Of a stretch of 11,366 nt of DNA, positions 1 through 8,201 are shown one piece after another. Position 1 is the stretch's first letter. Each line of letters starts with the position of its first letter. The translations under genes and the position numbers were made by a program. The notes under the pieces are model-generated. The model had not been told where the DNA came from, searched no databases, and was given only the letters and a program-made list of their open reading frames with translations. The stretch covers positions 1 through 11,366 of the forward strand of contig JBOHNM010000134.1 in NCBI GenBank assembly GCA_050730675.1, in the 5' to 3' direction. Origin of the DNA: JBOHNM01 sp050730675. Lineage in GTDB: Bacteria > Planctomycetota > Phycisphaerae > Phycisphaerales > UBA1924.

Positions 1-25
1 CCACTGCACAGATCCGTGAGGCGAC

Positions 26-1252
26 ATGTCGCAGGCCACATCCGCCAACCTGACCTCAAACACGCAGGCGGTCGTCGCCGTCCAGGGTCTCACCAAGACC
101 TTCAAAGACTTCTGGATGCGCACCCGGGCCAAGGCGGTTGACAACCTCACCTTCCAGGTCAACCGCGGCGAGGTCTTCGGCCTGCTCGGCCCCAACGGTT
201 CGGGCAAGTCCACCACCATCAAGATCATGCTCGGGCTGCTCAGACCCACCTCCGGGCGCGTCGCGGTCTTCGGCAAGCCGCCGACCGACGTGGCCATCAA
301 GCGTCGCATCGGCTACCTCCCCGAAGAGTCGTACCTCTACCCCTTCCTCAACGCCCGTGAAACTCTCGACTACTACGGCAAGCTCTTCCAGCTCGATAAG
401 CGCACCCGTGAGAAGCGCATCGACGAACTGCTCGACATGGTCGGACTGGCGTCGGTCCAGTTCCGTGCCGTTCGTGAGTACTCCAAGGGCATGCAGCGCC
501 GCATCGGCATCGCCCAGGCCCTCATCAACGACCCCGAGTTCCTGATCCTCGACGAGCCCACCACTGGCCTCGATCCCATCGGCAACCGTCAGATCAAGGA
601 TCTGATCATCGAGTTGGGCCGCCGCGGCAAGTCCATCCTCCTCTCCAGCCACCTCTTGGCCGACGTCGAGGACTGCGTCCACCGAATGGTCATCCTCTAC
701 GGCGGCAAAAAGCAATCCGAGGGCACCTGCGACGAGTTGCTCGCCCGCACCGACCGTTCGGTCATTGAGACCGACACGCTCGACGAGGCCACCATCAGCG
801 AAATCGATGCGCTCATCCGTGCCCGCTCGGGCGGGATGGGCGGCATCGGCCGCGTCAGCCAGCCGCGCCAGAAGCTCGAAGAGCTCTTCATGGAGATCGT
901 CGAGCGCGCCACCAAGGCCCGTCTGGCCACCAGCGGCGCACAGGCCGGCGGCGTCACTGCCTCGTTCCTCACCGCCGAGAAGCCCGAGGGCCAGAGCCTG
1001 ATCAACGAGTTGCTCAAGACCGAGCCGGCCGCGCGTGCCGCCGAGGCTACCGGTGCGAGCGAACCCGCCAAGCCCGCCGGCCCCGATGCTTCCGTCCTGG
1101 ATGCCCTGGTCGCCAAGCCCGCCGCGCCGGCTCCTCAGCCCGCGAGTTCAACCACGGGCACGGGCAAGCCCGCCGCGCCGGCGGCCAACGTTGACAAGAG
1201 CGTCATCGATTCACTGCTCGGCGACGGATCGCCCCCCGGGGCCAAGCCGTGA
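26..1252 (+). CDS. ABC transporter ATP-binding protein with Pro/Ala-rich C-terminal tail
   Basis: This is the ATP-hydrolysing subunit of an ABC transporter; it works at the cytoplasmic face with the permease encoded next. The 408-residue protein shows Walker A GPNGSGKST (55-63), an ABC signature YSKGMQ (152-157), Walker B FLILDEPTTGLDP (172-184) and the H-loop histidine in LLSSH (H209). The Q-loop position reads YLPEE, with Glu instead of Gln, as is common in ABC-2/NatA-like ATPases. The ATPase core ends near residue 295. The remaining ~110 residues are a low-complexity Pro/Ala/Gly tail, much longer than usual, holding three similar short motifs: SLINELL (324-330), SVLDALV (356-362) and SVIDSLL (392-398). 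The ATG at 26 follows a GTGAGG ribosome-binding-like stretch. The stop overlaps the GTG start of the permease gene, so the two are surely co-transcribed. The family is certain; the substrate is unknown. Confidence 0.95.
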   Translation: MSQATSANLTSNTQAVVAVQGLTKTFKDFWMRTRAKAVDNLTFQVNRGEVFGLLGPNGSGKSTTIKIMLGLLRPTSGRVAVFGKPPTDVAIKRRIGYLPEESYLYPFLNARETLDYYGKLFQLDKRTREKRIDELLDMVGLASVQFRAVREYSKGMQRRIGIAQALINDPEFLILDEPTTGLDPIGNRQIKDLIIELGRRGKSILLSSHLLADVEDCVHRMVILYGGKKQSEGTCDELLARTDRSVIETDTLDEATISEIDALIRARSGGMGGIGRVSQPRQKLEELFMEIVERATKARLATSGAQAGGVTASFLTAEKPEGQSLINELLKTEPAARAAEATGASEPAKPAGPDASVLDALVAKPAAPAPQPASSTTGTGKPAAPAANVDKSVIDSLLGDGSPPGAKP

Positions 1253-3375
1253 ACGCCTTCGAGTTCATGGGGCGCATTGACCGCGTGCAGAACGCGCGGC
1301 CGTTCAAGATCGTCGCGTCGATCGCCGTGCTGGTGCTCGCCATCGGCGCGATCATCTACTACGCCGTCGATTCGTCGAGGCGTGCCAAGGACATGCCCGA
1401 GGCGACGCCGCGGTACGTCGCCAACCCGGAAGCCAAGCCCTCCGACACCAAGACGTCCGATGGCAAGCCCGCGCCGAAGCCCGATGCCGACAAGACCGAA
1501 TCCGCCAAAGGCGATGACAAGGACAAGCCCGCCACCGAAGACCCCACCAAGATCCTCGAACGCCAGCAGAAGGCCAACGCCGAGATCATCGCCCGGGTCC
1601 TCAACGACCTGCGGGCCAAGGACCTGTCGATCGGCTCGTTCGCGCTGGGCGTCGGCGTCGGCACGGCGGTGCTCCTGGCCATCATCTGGCTCGGCTTGTT
1701 GCTCACGTATGCGGGCATCTTCCTCTTCGGTGCCGTAGTAGCCGGCATCGTCTGGGCCTTGGCCCTGATTGGTTTCCCCGGTGCGGCCCCACTGGTCCGC
1801 CTCTGGCCCTTCGCCCTCGGCTGCCTTCTGCTCGGCGTCAGTTTCGCCTCGCTGATGCAGGCCCTGCGCGTCCTCCTCTCTCCCTCGCACCCTGTCTTCG
1901 CCATCGCCCGCAACGTCGTGGCCGAGGCGGTGCGGATGAAGATCTCGCTCCTGTTCATCGCTTTGCTGGTGATTGGCCTGGCGCTGCTCCCGCAAGCCCT
2001 TGATGCCGGCACGGTCGCCAATCCCACCCCTCTGCGTTACCGCGTGCAGGCCTTCCTGCAGTACTCCATCGCCGGCACATCCATCCTGGTGGCGCTGCTG
2101 TCGATCGTGCTCGGCGTTTACACCGTCGCCTCCGAGCAGCGTGAAAAGGTCATCTGGCAGACGATGACCAAGCCCGTCCGCGCCTGGCACTATGTCCTGG
2201 GCAAATGGCTCGGCGTCGTCGGCGTCGCGGCCGTCCTGCTCGGTGTCAGTTCCACCGGCATCTTCCTCTTCACCGAGTACCTGCGCAACCAGCCGGCCAT
2301 CGGCGAGATCGTCTCGTACGTCCCGCGCGACCCTCGCACCACGATCACTGAGGACCGCCTCGCGCTCGAATACCAGGTGCTCGTTGGTCGCGCCACAGAG
2401 TCGTTCGCCCGCCCCCCCGAGATCGAACAGATCGCCGTGCAGGCGTACCAGGAACGCCTCGAGGCGGAGAAGAAGGAACGCGAGCAGGACGCCAGCCGCT
2501 CGCTCCCGCCCATCGATGCCGAGAAGCTCAAGAAGCAGGTGCTGCAGGAAGTCTTCACCGCGTTCCTCTCGGTCATGCCCGGCGACTCGCGCGTCTACGA
2601 GTTCAAAAACCTCGGAGTTGCCCGTGATCTCGGCCTCCCCGTTACATTCCGTTACAAGGTCAACGCCGGCGCCAACAACCCCACCGATTTCTATAACATC
2701 ACCATCACCGTGCCGCAGAACCCGCCACACGTCCGCAACGTGCCGGTCGGACAGATGCTCACCGAGCTTTTCCCCCCCACCGCCATCGTGGACATGCCCA
2801 AGAAGGACAAGGACGGGAAGGAGTACTACGAAACCCTCCTCCCCGTCGTGATCACTAACGCCGATATCGAACGCCGCACGGTCAACCCGCAGACCATCAC
2901 CTTCCCCCCTGACGGCCTGGAAATCTTTTACCCCGCCAGCAGCTTCGCGGCCAACTTCTTCCGCGTCATCGTCGTCATCTGGCTGAAGATCGCGTTCCTC
3001 GCCATCGTCGGCATCGCCGCGGCCACATTCCTCAGCTTCTCCGTCGCCTGTCTGACCGCTCTGGGCGTCTTCTTCGTCGCCGAGTCCTCCAGCTTCATGA
3101 ACAAGGCGCTCGAGTTCTACTCGGTCTATGACCAGAAGGACGACTCGGTCCAAGTGGACCGGCTGATCATCAAGCCGATCGCCCGGCTGCTGAGCGATAT
3201 TTTCCAGTTCTACGGCGACCTGAACCCGACCGGAAACCTCGTCGAAGGCCGGCTGATCCCCTGGGGCCAGGTCATCCACGCCGGTGCGATCTTCGCGGTC
3301 GTCATCACCGTCCTGTTCGCCATTGGGGGGTTCATCCTGCAACGGCGCGAACTCGCAACCTATTCCGGACACTAG
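1249..3375 (+). CDS. ABC-2-type transporter permease with large extracytoplasmic domain
   Basis: This is the membrane subunit partnering the preceding ATPase. The 708-residue protein has an N-terminal membrane helix (about 21-40), then a Lys/Asp/Pro-rich charged linker (42-115). Hydrophobic segments follow near 131-155, 156-177, 186-204, 231-250, 272-294, 319-341, a long double segment 568-612, and 674-697. The segment EKVIWQTMTKPVRAWHYVLG (299-318) resembles the cytoplasmic coupling loop of ABC-2 permeases. By that topology the ~225 residues at 343-566 are extracytoplasmic; they include a charged helix (about 390-412) likely to form a coiled coil. The start is taken as GTG at 1249 in a GTGA overlap with the upstream stop. 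An ATG at 1267 is an alternative, and neither has a clear ribosome-binding site, which fits translational coupling. The TM1 plus charged linker is an unusual extension. The family call is firm; the transported substrate cannot be read from the sequence. Confidence 0.88.
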   Translation: MNAFEFMGRIDRVQNARPFKIVASIAVLVLAIGAIIYYAVDSSRRAKDMPEATPRYVANPEAKPSDTKTSDGKPAPKPDADKTESAKGDDKDKPATEDPTKILERQQKANAEIIARVLNDLRAKDLSIGSFALGVGVGTAVLLAIIWLGLLLTYAGIFLFGAVVAGIVWALALIGFPGAAPLVRLWPFALGCLLLGVSFASLMQALRVLLSPSHPVFAIARNVVAEAVRMKISLLFIALLVIGLALLPQALDAGTVANPTPLRYRVQAFLQYSIAGTSILVALLSIVLGVYTVASEQREKVIWQTMTKPVRAWHYVLGKWLGVVGVAAVLLGVSSTGIFLFTEYLRNQPAIGEIVSYVPRDPRTTITEDRLALEYQVLVGRATESFARPPEIEQIAVQAYQERLEAEKKEREQDASRSLPPIDAEKLKKQVLQEVFTAFLSVMPGDSRVYEFKNLGVARDLGLPVTFRYKVNAGANNPTDFYNITITVPQNPPHVRNVPVGQMLTELFPPTAIVDMPKKDKDGKEYYETLLPVVITNADIERRTVNPQTITFPPDGLEIFYPASSFAANFFRVIVVIWLKIAFLAIVGIAAATFLSFSVACLTALGVFFVAESSSFMNKALEFYSVYDQKDDSVQVDRLIIKPIARLLSDIFQFYGDLNPTGNLVEGRLIPWGQVIHAGAIFAVVITVLFAIGGFILQRRELATYSGH

Positions 3376-3428
3376 AAGTCGTTGGTCGTCGGCTGCCTTT
3401 TTAACCTCGTGACCAGCCTGCCACTCCC

Positions 3429-5441
3429 ATGCCCTCCCCTTCCACCGTCATCGCCCTCTGCACGCTCGCCGGCGGCCTCACCGCCAGCGTGCTGCTGACG
3501 CCGCAGATCGCCGCCTCCGCGGGCCGGGCTCAGCTCGTCTACACCGTCCGCGTCGAGGACAAGGCGAGCATGAACTGGGCGGAGACGCTCGGCGTCGCGG
3601 CCGGCGCCTTCCGCGGGATCGTCGTCAACTACCTCTGGCTCCGCGCCACCGAGATGAAGGACGAGGGCAAGTACTTCGAGGCGGTGGACCTCGCCCGCAC
3701 CATCACCAAGCTCGAGCCGCGCTTCCCGCGCGTCTGGGCCTTCCACGCCTGGAACCTCGCATACAACATCTCCGTCGCCACCCAGACGCCCGAGGAACGC
3801 TGGAACTGGGTCAACTCCGGCATCCGGCTGTTGCGCGACGAGGGCATCCCCGCCAACCCCAACGACATGCTCCTGCACAAGGAGCTCGCCTGGATCTACC
3901 TCCACAAGGTCCAGGGGCGGATGGACGATGCCAACAACTTCTACAAATCCCGCTTCGCCGATGAGTGGGCCACGGTCATGGGTCCATTCCCTCAGCGGGG
4001 CGACGAGGACCGCAACGACAAGGAGACCGACTCCAAGAAGCGCAACAAGCTCGATACTCGCGCCGAGATCGTCGCGGCGATGAAGGAATACCTCCAGAAC
4101 ATCGCCGGCGCACCCGACCGCCTGGAGGAGATCGCCGCGCTCCCCAACGGGTCGCAGCTCATCGACGAACTCAAGATCATCGGCGCCGACCCCGCCACCG
4201 AGACGGGGCGCCTCGCCATCCTCCGCACCCGGGCCCTCGACGCCGCGGCCAAGCGGCGCATGAGCCTCTCGGGCCTCAAGGCCATGCTCCCCGAGGGCAT
4301 GCTGCCGCTGCTGCAGATCATGAACGATGCGCGCTACACCGAAGTGTGGCCCTCGATGATCCGCCACGTCCGCAAGCGCGTTCTGATCGACCAGTACCAC
4401 ATGGAACCGGACCGCATGATCCGGTACACCGACAAGTACGGGCCGCTCGATTGGCGTCACCCCGCGGCGCACGCCCTGTACTGGGCCGCCCGCGGCGTCG
4501 AGCAGGGCCTCGCCCGCGTCGGCTTCGCTACCTCCGCCGACTACGACTTCATCAACACCGACCGCATCGTCATCCACTGCCTGCAGGAACTCTACCGCTC
4601 CGGCCAGGTCGTCTACGACCCGCTGCTCCCGCAGTACTTCCAGACCTTCACCGACGAGGACTTCATCGAGAGCTATCAGGAGAATCTCCAGGAGCTTGCC
4701 GACCGCGAGGTCAAGCAGATGAAGGAGACCAAGAATGTGGACATGGAAGGCCGGATCTGGACCTACTACAACGCGGGCTACGAGAACTTTGTGGCCGACG
4801 CCGCGTCGTACCTCTTCCGCCTCGGGCAACTGAAGCGTGCCGACGATCTCCGCCTCTCGATCGCCAAGTGGCGCGGACGCGCCATGAACGATCCCGAGCA
4901 GGAAAAAGTCCGGCTCATGCCGCTCGAAGACTACGTGATGAAGAACGTCTCCGATCGCATCACCAGCCCGGACGTGGCGGTGGCCGAGGTCAGCGGCTCG
5001 CTGCGCGGGGCTTACTACAGCCTCCTCGCGGGCGACGACGAACGTTTCAACTCGCAGTTCGAGTACGCCAAGCGCTTCCACATGGAGTTCTTCAAGGAGC
5101 AGCACCGCGTCACAAACGTGGCCCGCGACCGCAGCCGCATGGCCGCAATGGACGAGGACTTCCGCATGGTCGCGGCCCAGGTCCTCGCCCAGACCATCAG
5201 CGTCCTGGGCCCGGCGGACGGCACACTTCTCTACACCCGCGCCCCGCTGCAGCTCCAGCAGTTCACCTACGAACTGCTCTCGCAGTACCGTCCCCAGGCC
5301 CCCGACGACAAGGCCACCGACCAGCAGAAAGCCTGGGACCGCCTCTACCCCGTCCCCGAAGGCTACAAAGAATTCGCCGCGGCCCGCGCCGCCGAGAAAG
5401 CCGCGAAGGCGATCGAGCAGGGGAGGCAGGAACAGAAGTAG
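3429..5441 (+). CDS. Membrane-anchored protein with TPR-like helical repeats, partner of the ABC transporter
   Basis: This is a 670-residue protein of unknown function. It starts with a hydrophobic stretch (about 6-30) that looks like an uncleaved signal anchor or poor signal peptide; there is no lipobox. Residues 61-163 hold helical pairs resembling tetratricopeptide repeats: NYLWLRATEMKDEGKYFEA, then TKLEPRFPRVWAFHAWNLAY, then a helix around LHKELAWIYLHK. The rest is helix-rich without catalytic motifs I recognise. It ends in an Ala/Lys/Glu-rich helix (about 650-670). The gene follows the permease gene after 53 bp with no terminator between, so it probably belongs to the same operon and may be the extracytoplasmic partner of the transporter. 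A TAA at 3402 in the same frame limits the start, and ATG 3429 is the first start codon after it; no clear ribosome-binding site precedes it. The TPR reading is by pattern only. Confidence 0.85.
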   Translation: MPSPSTVIALCTLAGGLTASVLLTPQIAASAGRAQLVYTVRVEDKASMNWAETLGVAAGAFRGIVVNYLWLRATEMKDEGKYFEAVDLARTITKLEPRFPRVWAFHAWNLAYNISVATQTPEERWNWVNSGIRLLRDEGIPANPNDMLLHKELAWIYLHKVQGRMDDANNFYKSRFADEWATVMGPFPQRGDEDRNDKETDSKKRNKLDTRAEIVAAMKEYLQNIAGAPDRLEEIAALPNGSQLIDELKIIGADPATETGRLAILRTRALDAAAKRRMSLSGLKAMLPEGMLPLLQIMNDARYTEVWPSMIRHVRKRVLIDQYHMEPDRMIRYTDKYGPLDWRHPAAHALYWAARGVEQGLARVGFATSADYDFINTDRIVIHCLQELYRSGQVVYDPLLPQYFQTFTDEDFIESYQENLQELADREVKQMKETKNVDMEGRIWTYYNAGYENFVADAASYLFRLGQLKRADDLRLSIAKWRGRAMNDPEQEKVRLMPLEDYVMKNVSDRITSPDVAVAEVSGSLRGAYYSLLAGDDERFNSQFEYAKRFHMEFFKEQHRVTNVARDRSRMAAMDEDFRMVAAQVLAQTISVLGPADGTLLYTRAPLQLQQFTYELLSQYRPQAPDDKATDQQKAWDRLYPVPEGYKEFAAARAAEKAAKAIEQGRQEQK

Positions 5442-5522
5442 CGGATGTGTTACGAGCCTTCTGCCGATCGCTGAACGCCGACGACGACGGTGAGCCGATC
5501 TCCACTTCAATCACTCAAACTA

Positions 5523-5557
5523 AAAGACCCGGGCAATGCGCCCGGGCCGTGGTCTTT
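5523..5557. terminator. Bidirectional intrinsic terminator between convergent genes
   Basis: A hairpin with stem CCCGGGC/GCCCGGG (5528-5534 and 5540-5546), loop AATGC, is flanked by AAAGA (5523-5527) and TCTTT (5553-5557), which can also pair. It lies 81 bp after the stop of the + strand operon and 16 bp after the stop of the - strand transporter gene. Read on the - strand the stem is followed by TCTTTTAGTTT, a good T-run. On the + strand the T-run is shorter and offset, so it probably works best for the - strand gene. Confidence 0.8.
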
Positions 5558-5573
5558 CATGCATCGGAGTTGA

Positions 5574-7217
5574 TCAATCGTCCGTCTTTCGCATGAGCTT
5601 CTTCAGCAGAGGCGTCAACAGCAGGATCACGATCCCCGCTCCGATCGACGTCACCACAAACAGGAAGAAGAAGTCGGCCTGGATCGTGCCGGTGCCCTCG
5701 CTGAAGTTCCACGGCATCTTGATCTCGCCGCGTTCGATCTTCTCGGTCTGGGCCGCGATCAGGCCGCCGCCCAGGTTGGCGATGAAGCTGGAGATGAACC
5801 AGATCCCCATCAGCAGCGAGACGAACCGCACCGGCGCGGCCTTTGTCACGTACGACAACCCCGTCGGCGACAGGCACAACTCGCCCATCGTGTGCAGGAA
5901 GTAAGCGCCCAGGATGAAGATGATCGCGGCTTTCTGCGACACCACCTGCGCTTCGCCCGTGCCCGAAACCTTGATCGTCGTCGCACCGAGCACAAGCACC
6001 ACAAAGCCGAGCCCGAGGAGAATCAACCCGAGCGAGATCTTCACCGGCTGGATCGGGTTCATCCGCCGTTTGCCCAGCGCTGTCCAGATCATGCCGAAGA
6101 CCGGCGCAAAGACAAAGATCAGGAACGGGTTCACCGACTGGAACCAGCTTGTGGGCATCTCCCACGAACCGATGTGCGCATCGGTGTAACGGTCGGTGAA
6201 GAGCGTCATGCTCGACCCGGCCTGCTCGAACGCGATCCAGAAGAACGCGTTGAACATCATGAAGATGAAGATCGAGACCACCGGCCCCCGATCCTCCGGA
6301 CGCTGGATCGCTACGAACCACGTCGCCAGCCCCAGCACCAGTACACCCAGCACGATCGCCGTGGCGGGAGTGATCAGGTTTGCAAACCCCTTCAGCGCGC
6401 CAACGTGATAGAGCGCGGCGAACGCGGCAGCGATTCCAATGCCCGCCACCAGAAACAGCCCGGAGAAATTCGCAATGCCCGCCGGAGGCAACCCGATCCC
6501 GCTCAGAAACGTCGGTCGCCCGATGAGATAGAAGACCAGACCCAGGCCCATGCCCACAGCGGCCGACCCGAACCCCCAGTGCCAGCCGACCTTTTCGCCA
6601 AGGGTGCCGCAAATAAACGCGCACAGGAATGCGCCAAGGTTGATGCCCATGTAGAAGATGCTGAACGCACCGTCACGCCGCGGGTCGTTCGGGGCGTACA
6701 ACTGCCCGACCATTACGCTCACGCTCGGCTTGAAGTGACCGGTGCCGATCACGATCGTCGCTAGACCGAAAATGAAGATCGTCATCCCCAGATCGGTTCC
6801 GCCCCACGAGCCCATGCCGCTCACGGCCAACGCGATGTGTCCCAGCATGATCAGAATGCCGCCCACGATCATCGATCGGTGCGTGCCGATGAGCTTGTCC
6901 GCGATGATGCCGCCGAGCACAGGCATCAGGTACGCCAAACCCGTGTACCACCCATAGAGCGTCCCCGCCGCCTCGTCGCTCCAACCGGGCCCCGGGTTGA
7001 ACCCGGCGGCCTTGCCATCGGGGATTTTGCGCATGCCTGTGAGCGGGCTGGTGAGATACAACACCAGCAGCGCCCGCATGCCGTAGTAGCTGAACCGCTC
7101 CCACATCTCGACCATGAACAGGAGGAACAGGCCCGCGGGGTGACCGAGAAATGTCGGGCCGGTCGGAACGACGGCCATCGTCGTCCCACTGGTTGCTGGT
7201 GTTGTCGGAATCGCCAT
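5574..7217 (-). CDS. Proton-dependent oligopeptide transporter (POT/PTR2 family)
   Basis: This is an inner-membrane, proton-coupled symporter of the POT branch of the major facilitator superfamily, which takes up di- and tripeptides. The 547-residue protein has the TM1 proton-coupling motif ExxERF (E37, E40, R41) followed by SYYGMRALL. It also has a PTR2-type signature GGIIADKLIGTHRSMIVGG (102-120), HFKPSVS with the conserved TM4 lysine (K163), and FSIFYMGINLGAF (185-197). TM7 carries FEQAGSSM (E331) and TM10 carries GELCLSPTGLSYV (E446). About 14 hydrophobic segments can be drawn, with a long loop at about 57-85, a length usual for bacterial POTs. The start is ATG at 7217: GGAG sits 5 nt upstream (7226-7223 on the - strand), and the in-frame GTG 33 nt further out lacks such a site. 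All key residues are present, so it should be active. The exact peptide preference is unknown. Confidence 0.95.
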   Translation of the reverse strand: MAIPTTPATSGTTMAVVPTGPTFLGHPAGLFLLFMVEMWERFSYYGMRALLVLYLTSPLTGMRKIPDGKAAGFNPGPGWSDEAAGTLYGWYTGLAYLMPVLGGIIADKLIGTHRSMIVGGILIMLGHIALAVSGMGSWGGTDLGMTIFIFGLATIVIGTGHFKPSVSVMVGQLYAPNDPRRDGAFSIFYMGINLGAFLCAFICGTLGEKVGWHWGFGSAAVGMGLGLVFYLIGRPTFLSGIGLPPAGIANFSGLFLVAGIGIAAAFAALYHVGALKGFANLITPATAIVLGVLVLGLATWFVAIQRPEDRGPVVSIFIFMMFNAFFWIAFEQAGSSMTLFTDRYTDAHIGSWEMPTSWFQSVNPFLIFVFAPVFGMIWTALGKRRMNPIQPVKISLGLILLGLGFVVLVLGATTIKVSGTGEAQVVSQKAAIIFILGAYFLHTMGELCLSPTGLSYVTKAAPVRFVSLLMGIWFISSFIANLGGGLIAAQTEKIERGEIKMPWNFSEGTGTIQADFFFLFVVTSIGAGIVILLLTPLLKKLMRKTDD

Positions 7218-7394
7218 GCGAACTCCAGGTTGGTCCGCCCGGCGACACACCCGGCGGGACCTCAGTTTGTACCCGATCCCCGCCCCCCTTGCACGCTTCC
7301 GCCGGCCCCGGTGGCCGCGTACCTGCTTCGCTGGTCAGCGCCTCGCCGGGCCCAGCCCTTCCGAATCCCCCTCCCTTGTGCCGATAAACCCCCC
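7218..7394. other. Divergent intergenic region between the POT gene and the orphan gene
   Basis: This 177-bp, C-rich spacer must hold promoters for both divergent genes. The - strand side carries the GGAG ribosome-binding site of the transporter (7223-7226). I see no convincing -35/-10 pair on either strand; TACAAA on the - strand near 7263-7268 is only a weak -10 candidate. No hairpin terminator or operator-like palindrome stands out. Confidence 0.5.
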
Positions 7395-8075
7395 ATGGCC
7401 TTTTCGGTCGAGAATTTCCATCTCGCCGCCCGTGACTACCGCTCCCACTGGCGGCTCGCCGACGAGCAGCTCTACGAACTCTGCGCTCAGTTCCCCGACC
7501 ACACCCGCTCCGACGCCGTGCTCGCCAAGCTCATGATCGTCGGCCGCACGTATGCCACCGGTCTCGAACGCGCCATCGGCGGCGTCGGCGCTCTGGCCCG
7601 CATCACGCGCCATGTGTGCCGCCATGCCGACCAACTCGACGAGATCATCTCCTCCCTCGACGGTGTCACCGAACCCCTCCAGCGCGACTCGCTCAACTGC
7701 TTCCTGCGGGCCGAAAGCGACCTGGTCCGCCTGCTGCGCGGGGCCTCCTCCCGTCACCGCGGCTTGCACTCGTTCGCCACGAAATACCTGCATTTCCACC
7801 GACCCATCGTGCCCCTCTACGACTCGCTCGCCGAAGACGGCCTCCGCCGCCTCTACCGCGGCCAGCGCATCGAGGCCCCCATCGACGACGACCCCGACTT
7901 CGACCCTATCTACATCCACTTCCTCCGCCGCTGGTGGCGGGCGTACACCGAGGCGGTCGCCCTGGTCGGTCCGGAGGCTGTTTCGGTGAAGGTCCTCGAC
8001 TACTACCTCTTGGTCGTAGCCGGCGCTACCGCCCCCGCCCCTCAGGAACCCTCGCCGGGCGTCACCGAGGCCTGA
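7395..8075 (+). CDS. Conserved-looking hypothetical protein, function unknown
   Basis: I do not recognise this 226-residue soluble protein with confidence. It has no signal peptide and no membrane segment. It is helix-rich, with likely core motifs GRTYATGLERAI (50-61), FATKYLHFHRPIVPLYDS (127-144) and KVLDYYLLV (199-207). The '(F)ASKYxxFHxPxxxPIYDS' style of motif recurs in uncharacterised bacterial proteins, as far as I recall, without known activity. The last ~17 residues are Pro/Ala-rich. The open frame extends far upstream over the divergent transporter gene. I chose ATG 7395 because codons upstream are a shadow of that gene and its promoter region; no strong ribosome-binding site precedes it, only a CCGATAAACC stretch. 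It stands alone between the divergent POT gene and a tRNA gene, so context gives no clue. Codon usage matches its neighbours, so recent transfer is not suggested. Confidence 0.75.
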   Translation: MAFSVENFHLAARDYRSHWRLADEQLYELCAQFPDHTRSDAVLAKLMIVGRTYATGLERAIGGVGALARITRHVCRHADQLDEIISSLDGVTEPLQRDSLNCFLRAESDLVRLLRGASSRHRGLHSFATKYLHFHRPIVPLYDSLAEDGLRRLYRGQRIEAPIDDDPDFDPIYIHFLRRWWRAYTEAVALVGPEAVSVKVLDYYLLVVAGATAPAPQEPSPGVTEA

Positions 8076-8087
8076 TTCCCGTCGACA

Positions 8088-8116
8088 CTGACTCCCGCCG
8101 ACCCGATGCCTAAACT
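8088..8116 (+). promoter_or_regulatory. Putative promoter of the tRNA-Val gene
   Basis: CTGACT (8088-8093) and TAAACT (8111-8116) are separated by 17 bp and match the -35 and -10 consensus at 4 of 6 positions each. The -10 box ends 11 bp before the mature tRNA 5' end, a usual distance with a short leader. The match is moderate, so the position supports it more than the sequence does. Confidence 0.4.
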
Positions 8117-8127
8117 CGCCCCGATCG

Positions 8128-8201
8128 GGTCGCATAGCTCAGCTGGCTAGAGCACAGTCCTCACACGACTGGGGTCACAGGTTCGAATCCTGTTGCGACC
8201 A
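8128..8201 (+). tRNA. tRNA-Val, anticodon CAC
   Basis: A complete cloverleaf can be folded by eye. The acceptor stem is GGTCGCA/TGCGACC (7 bp, all paired) and the D-arm is GCTC-AGCTGGCTA-GAGC. The anticodon arm CAGTC-CTCACAC-GACTG places CAC at positions 34-36 after U33. The variable loop is GGGTC and the T-arm is ACAGG-TTCGAAT-CCTGT. The discriminator is A73, as expected for valine tRNAs. The 3' CCA is not encoded (ATT follows). Anticodon CAC reads GUG, a codon used heavily in GC-rich genomes. Confidence 0.97.

Noticed and set aside
1135..3372. A 745-codon open frame on the - strand, opposite the permease gene
   Set aside because: It is a shadow of a GC-rich gene. The product is an Asp/Gly/Arg/His-rich low-complexity string without domains, while the + strand frame has clear membrane helices and ABC-2 features.
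3372..5510. A 712-codon open frame on the - strand, opposite the TPR-like gene
   Set aside because: Same kind of antisense shadow: low-complexity composition, no motifs, no ribosome-binding site. The + strand product is better composed and continues the operon.
3965..5596. A 543-codon + strand frame inside the TPR-like gene
   Set aside because: The product is Arg/Pro/Gly/His-rich, typical of the wrong frame in GC-rich DNA, and it runs through the terminator hairpin.
7218..7250. GTG at 7250 as start of the POT transporter
   Set aside because: It adds 11 residues without motif. The ATG at 7217 has GGAG 5 nt upstream.
6837..7394. Upstream extension of the orphan gene over the divergent transporter gene
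   Set aside because: The extension translates to Arg/Pro/His-rich sequence antisense to the POT gene and to the promoter spacer. The protein becomes normal in composition only from ATG 7395.
8128..8201. tRNA gene as an integration site for a mobile element
   Set aside because: No integrase, no repeat of the tRNA 3' end elsewhere in the window, and no change in composition downstream.
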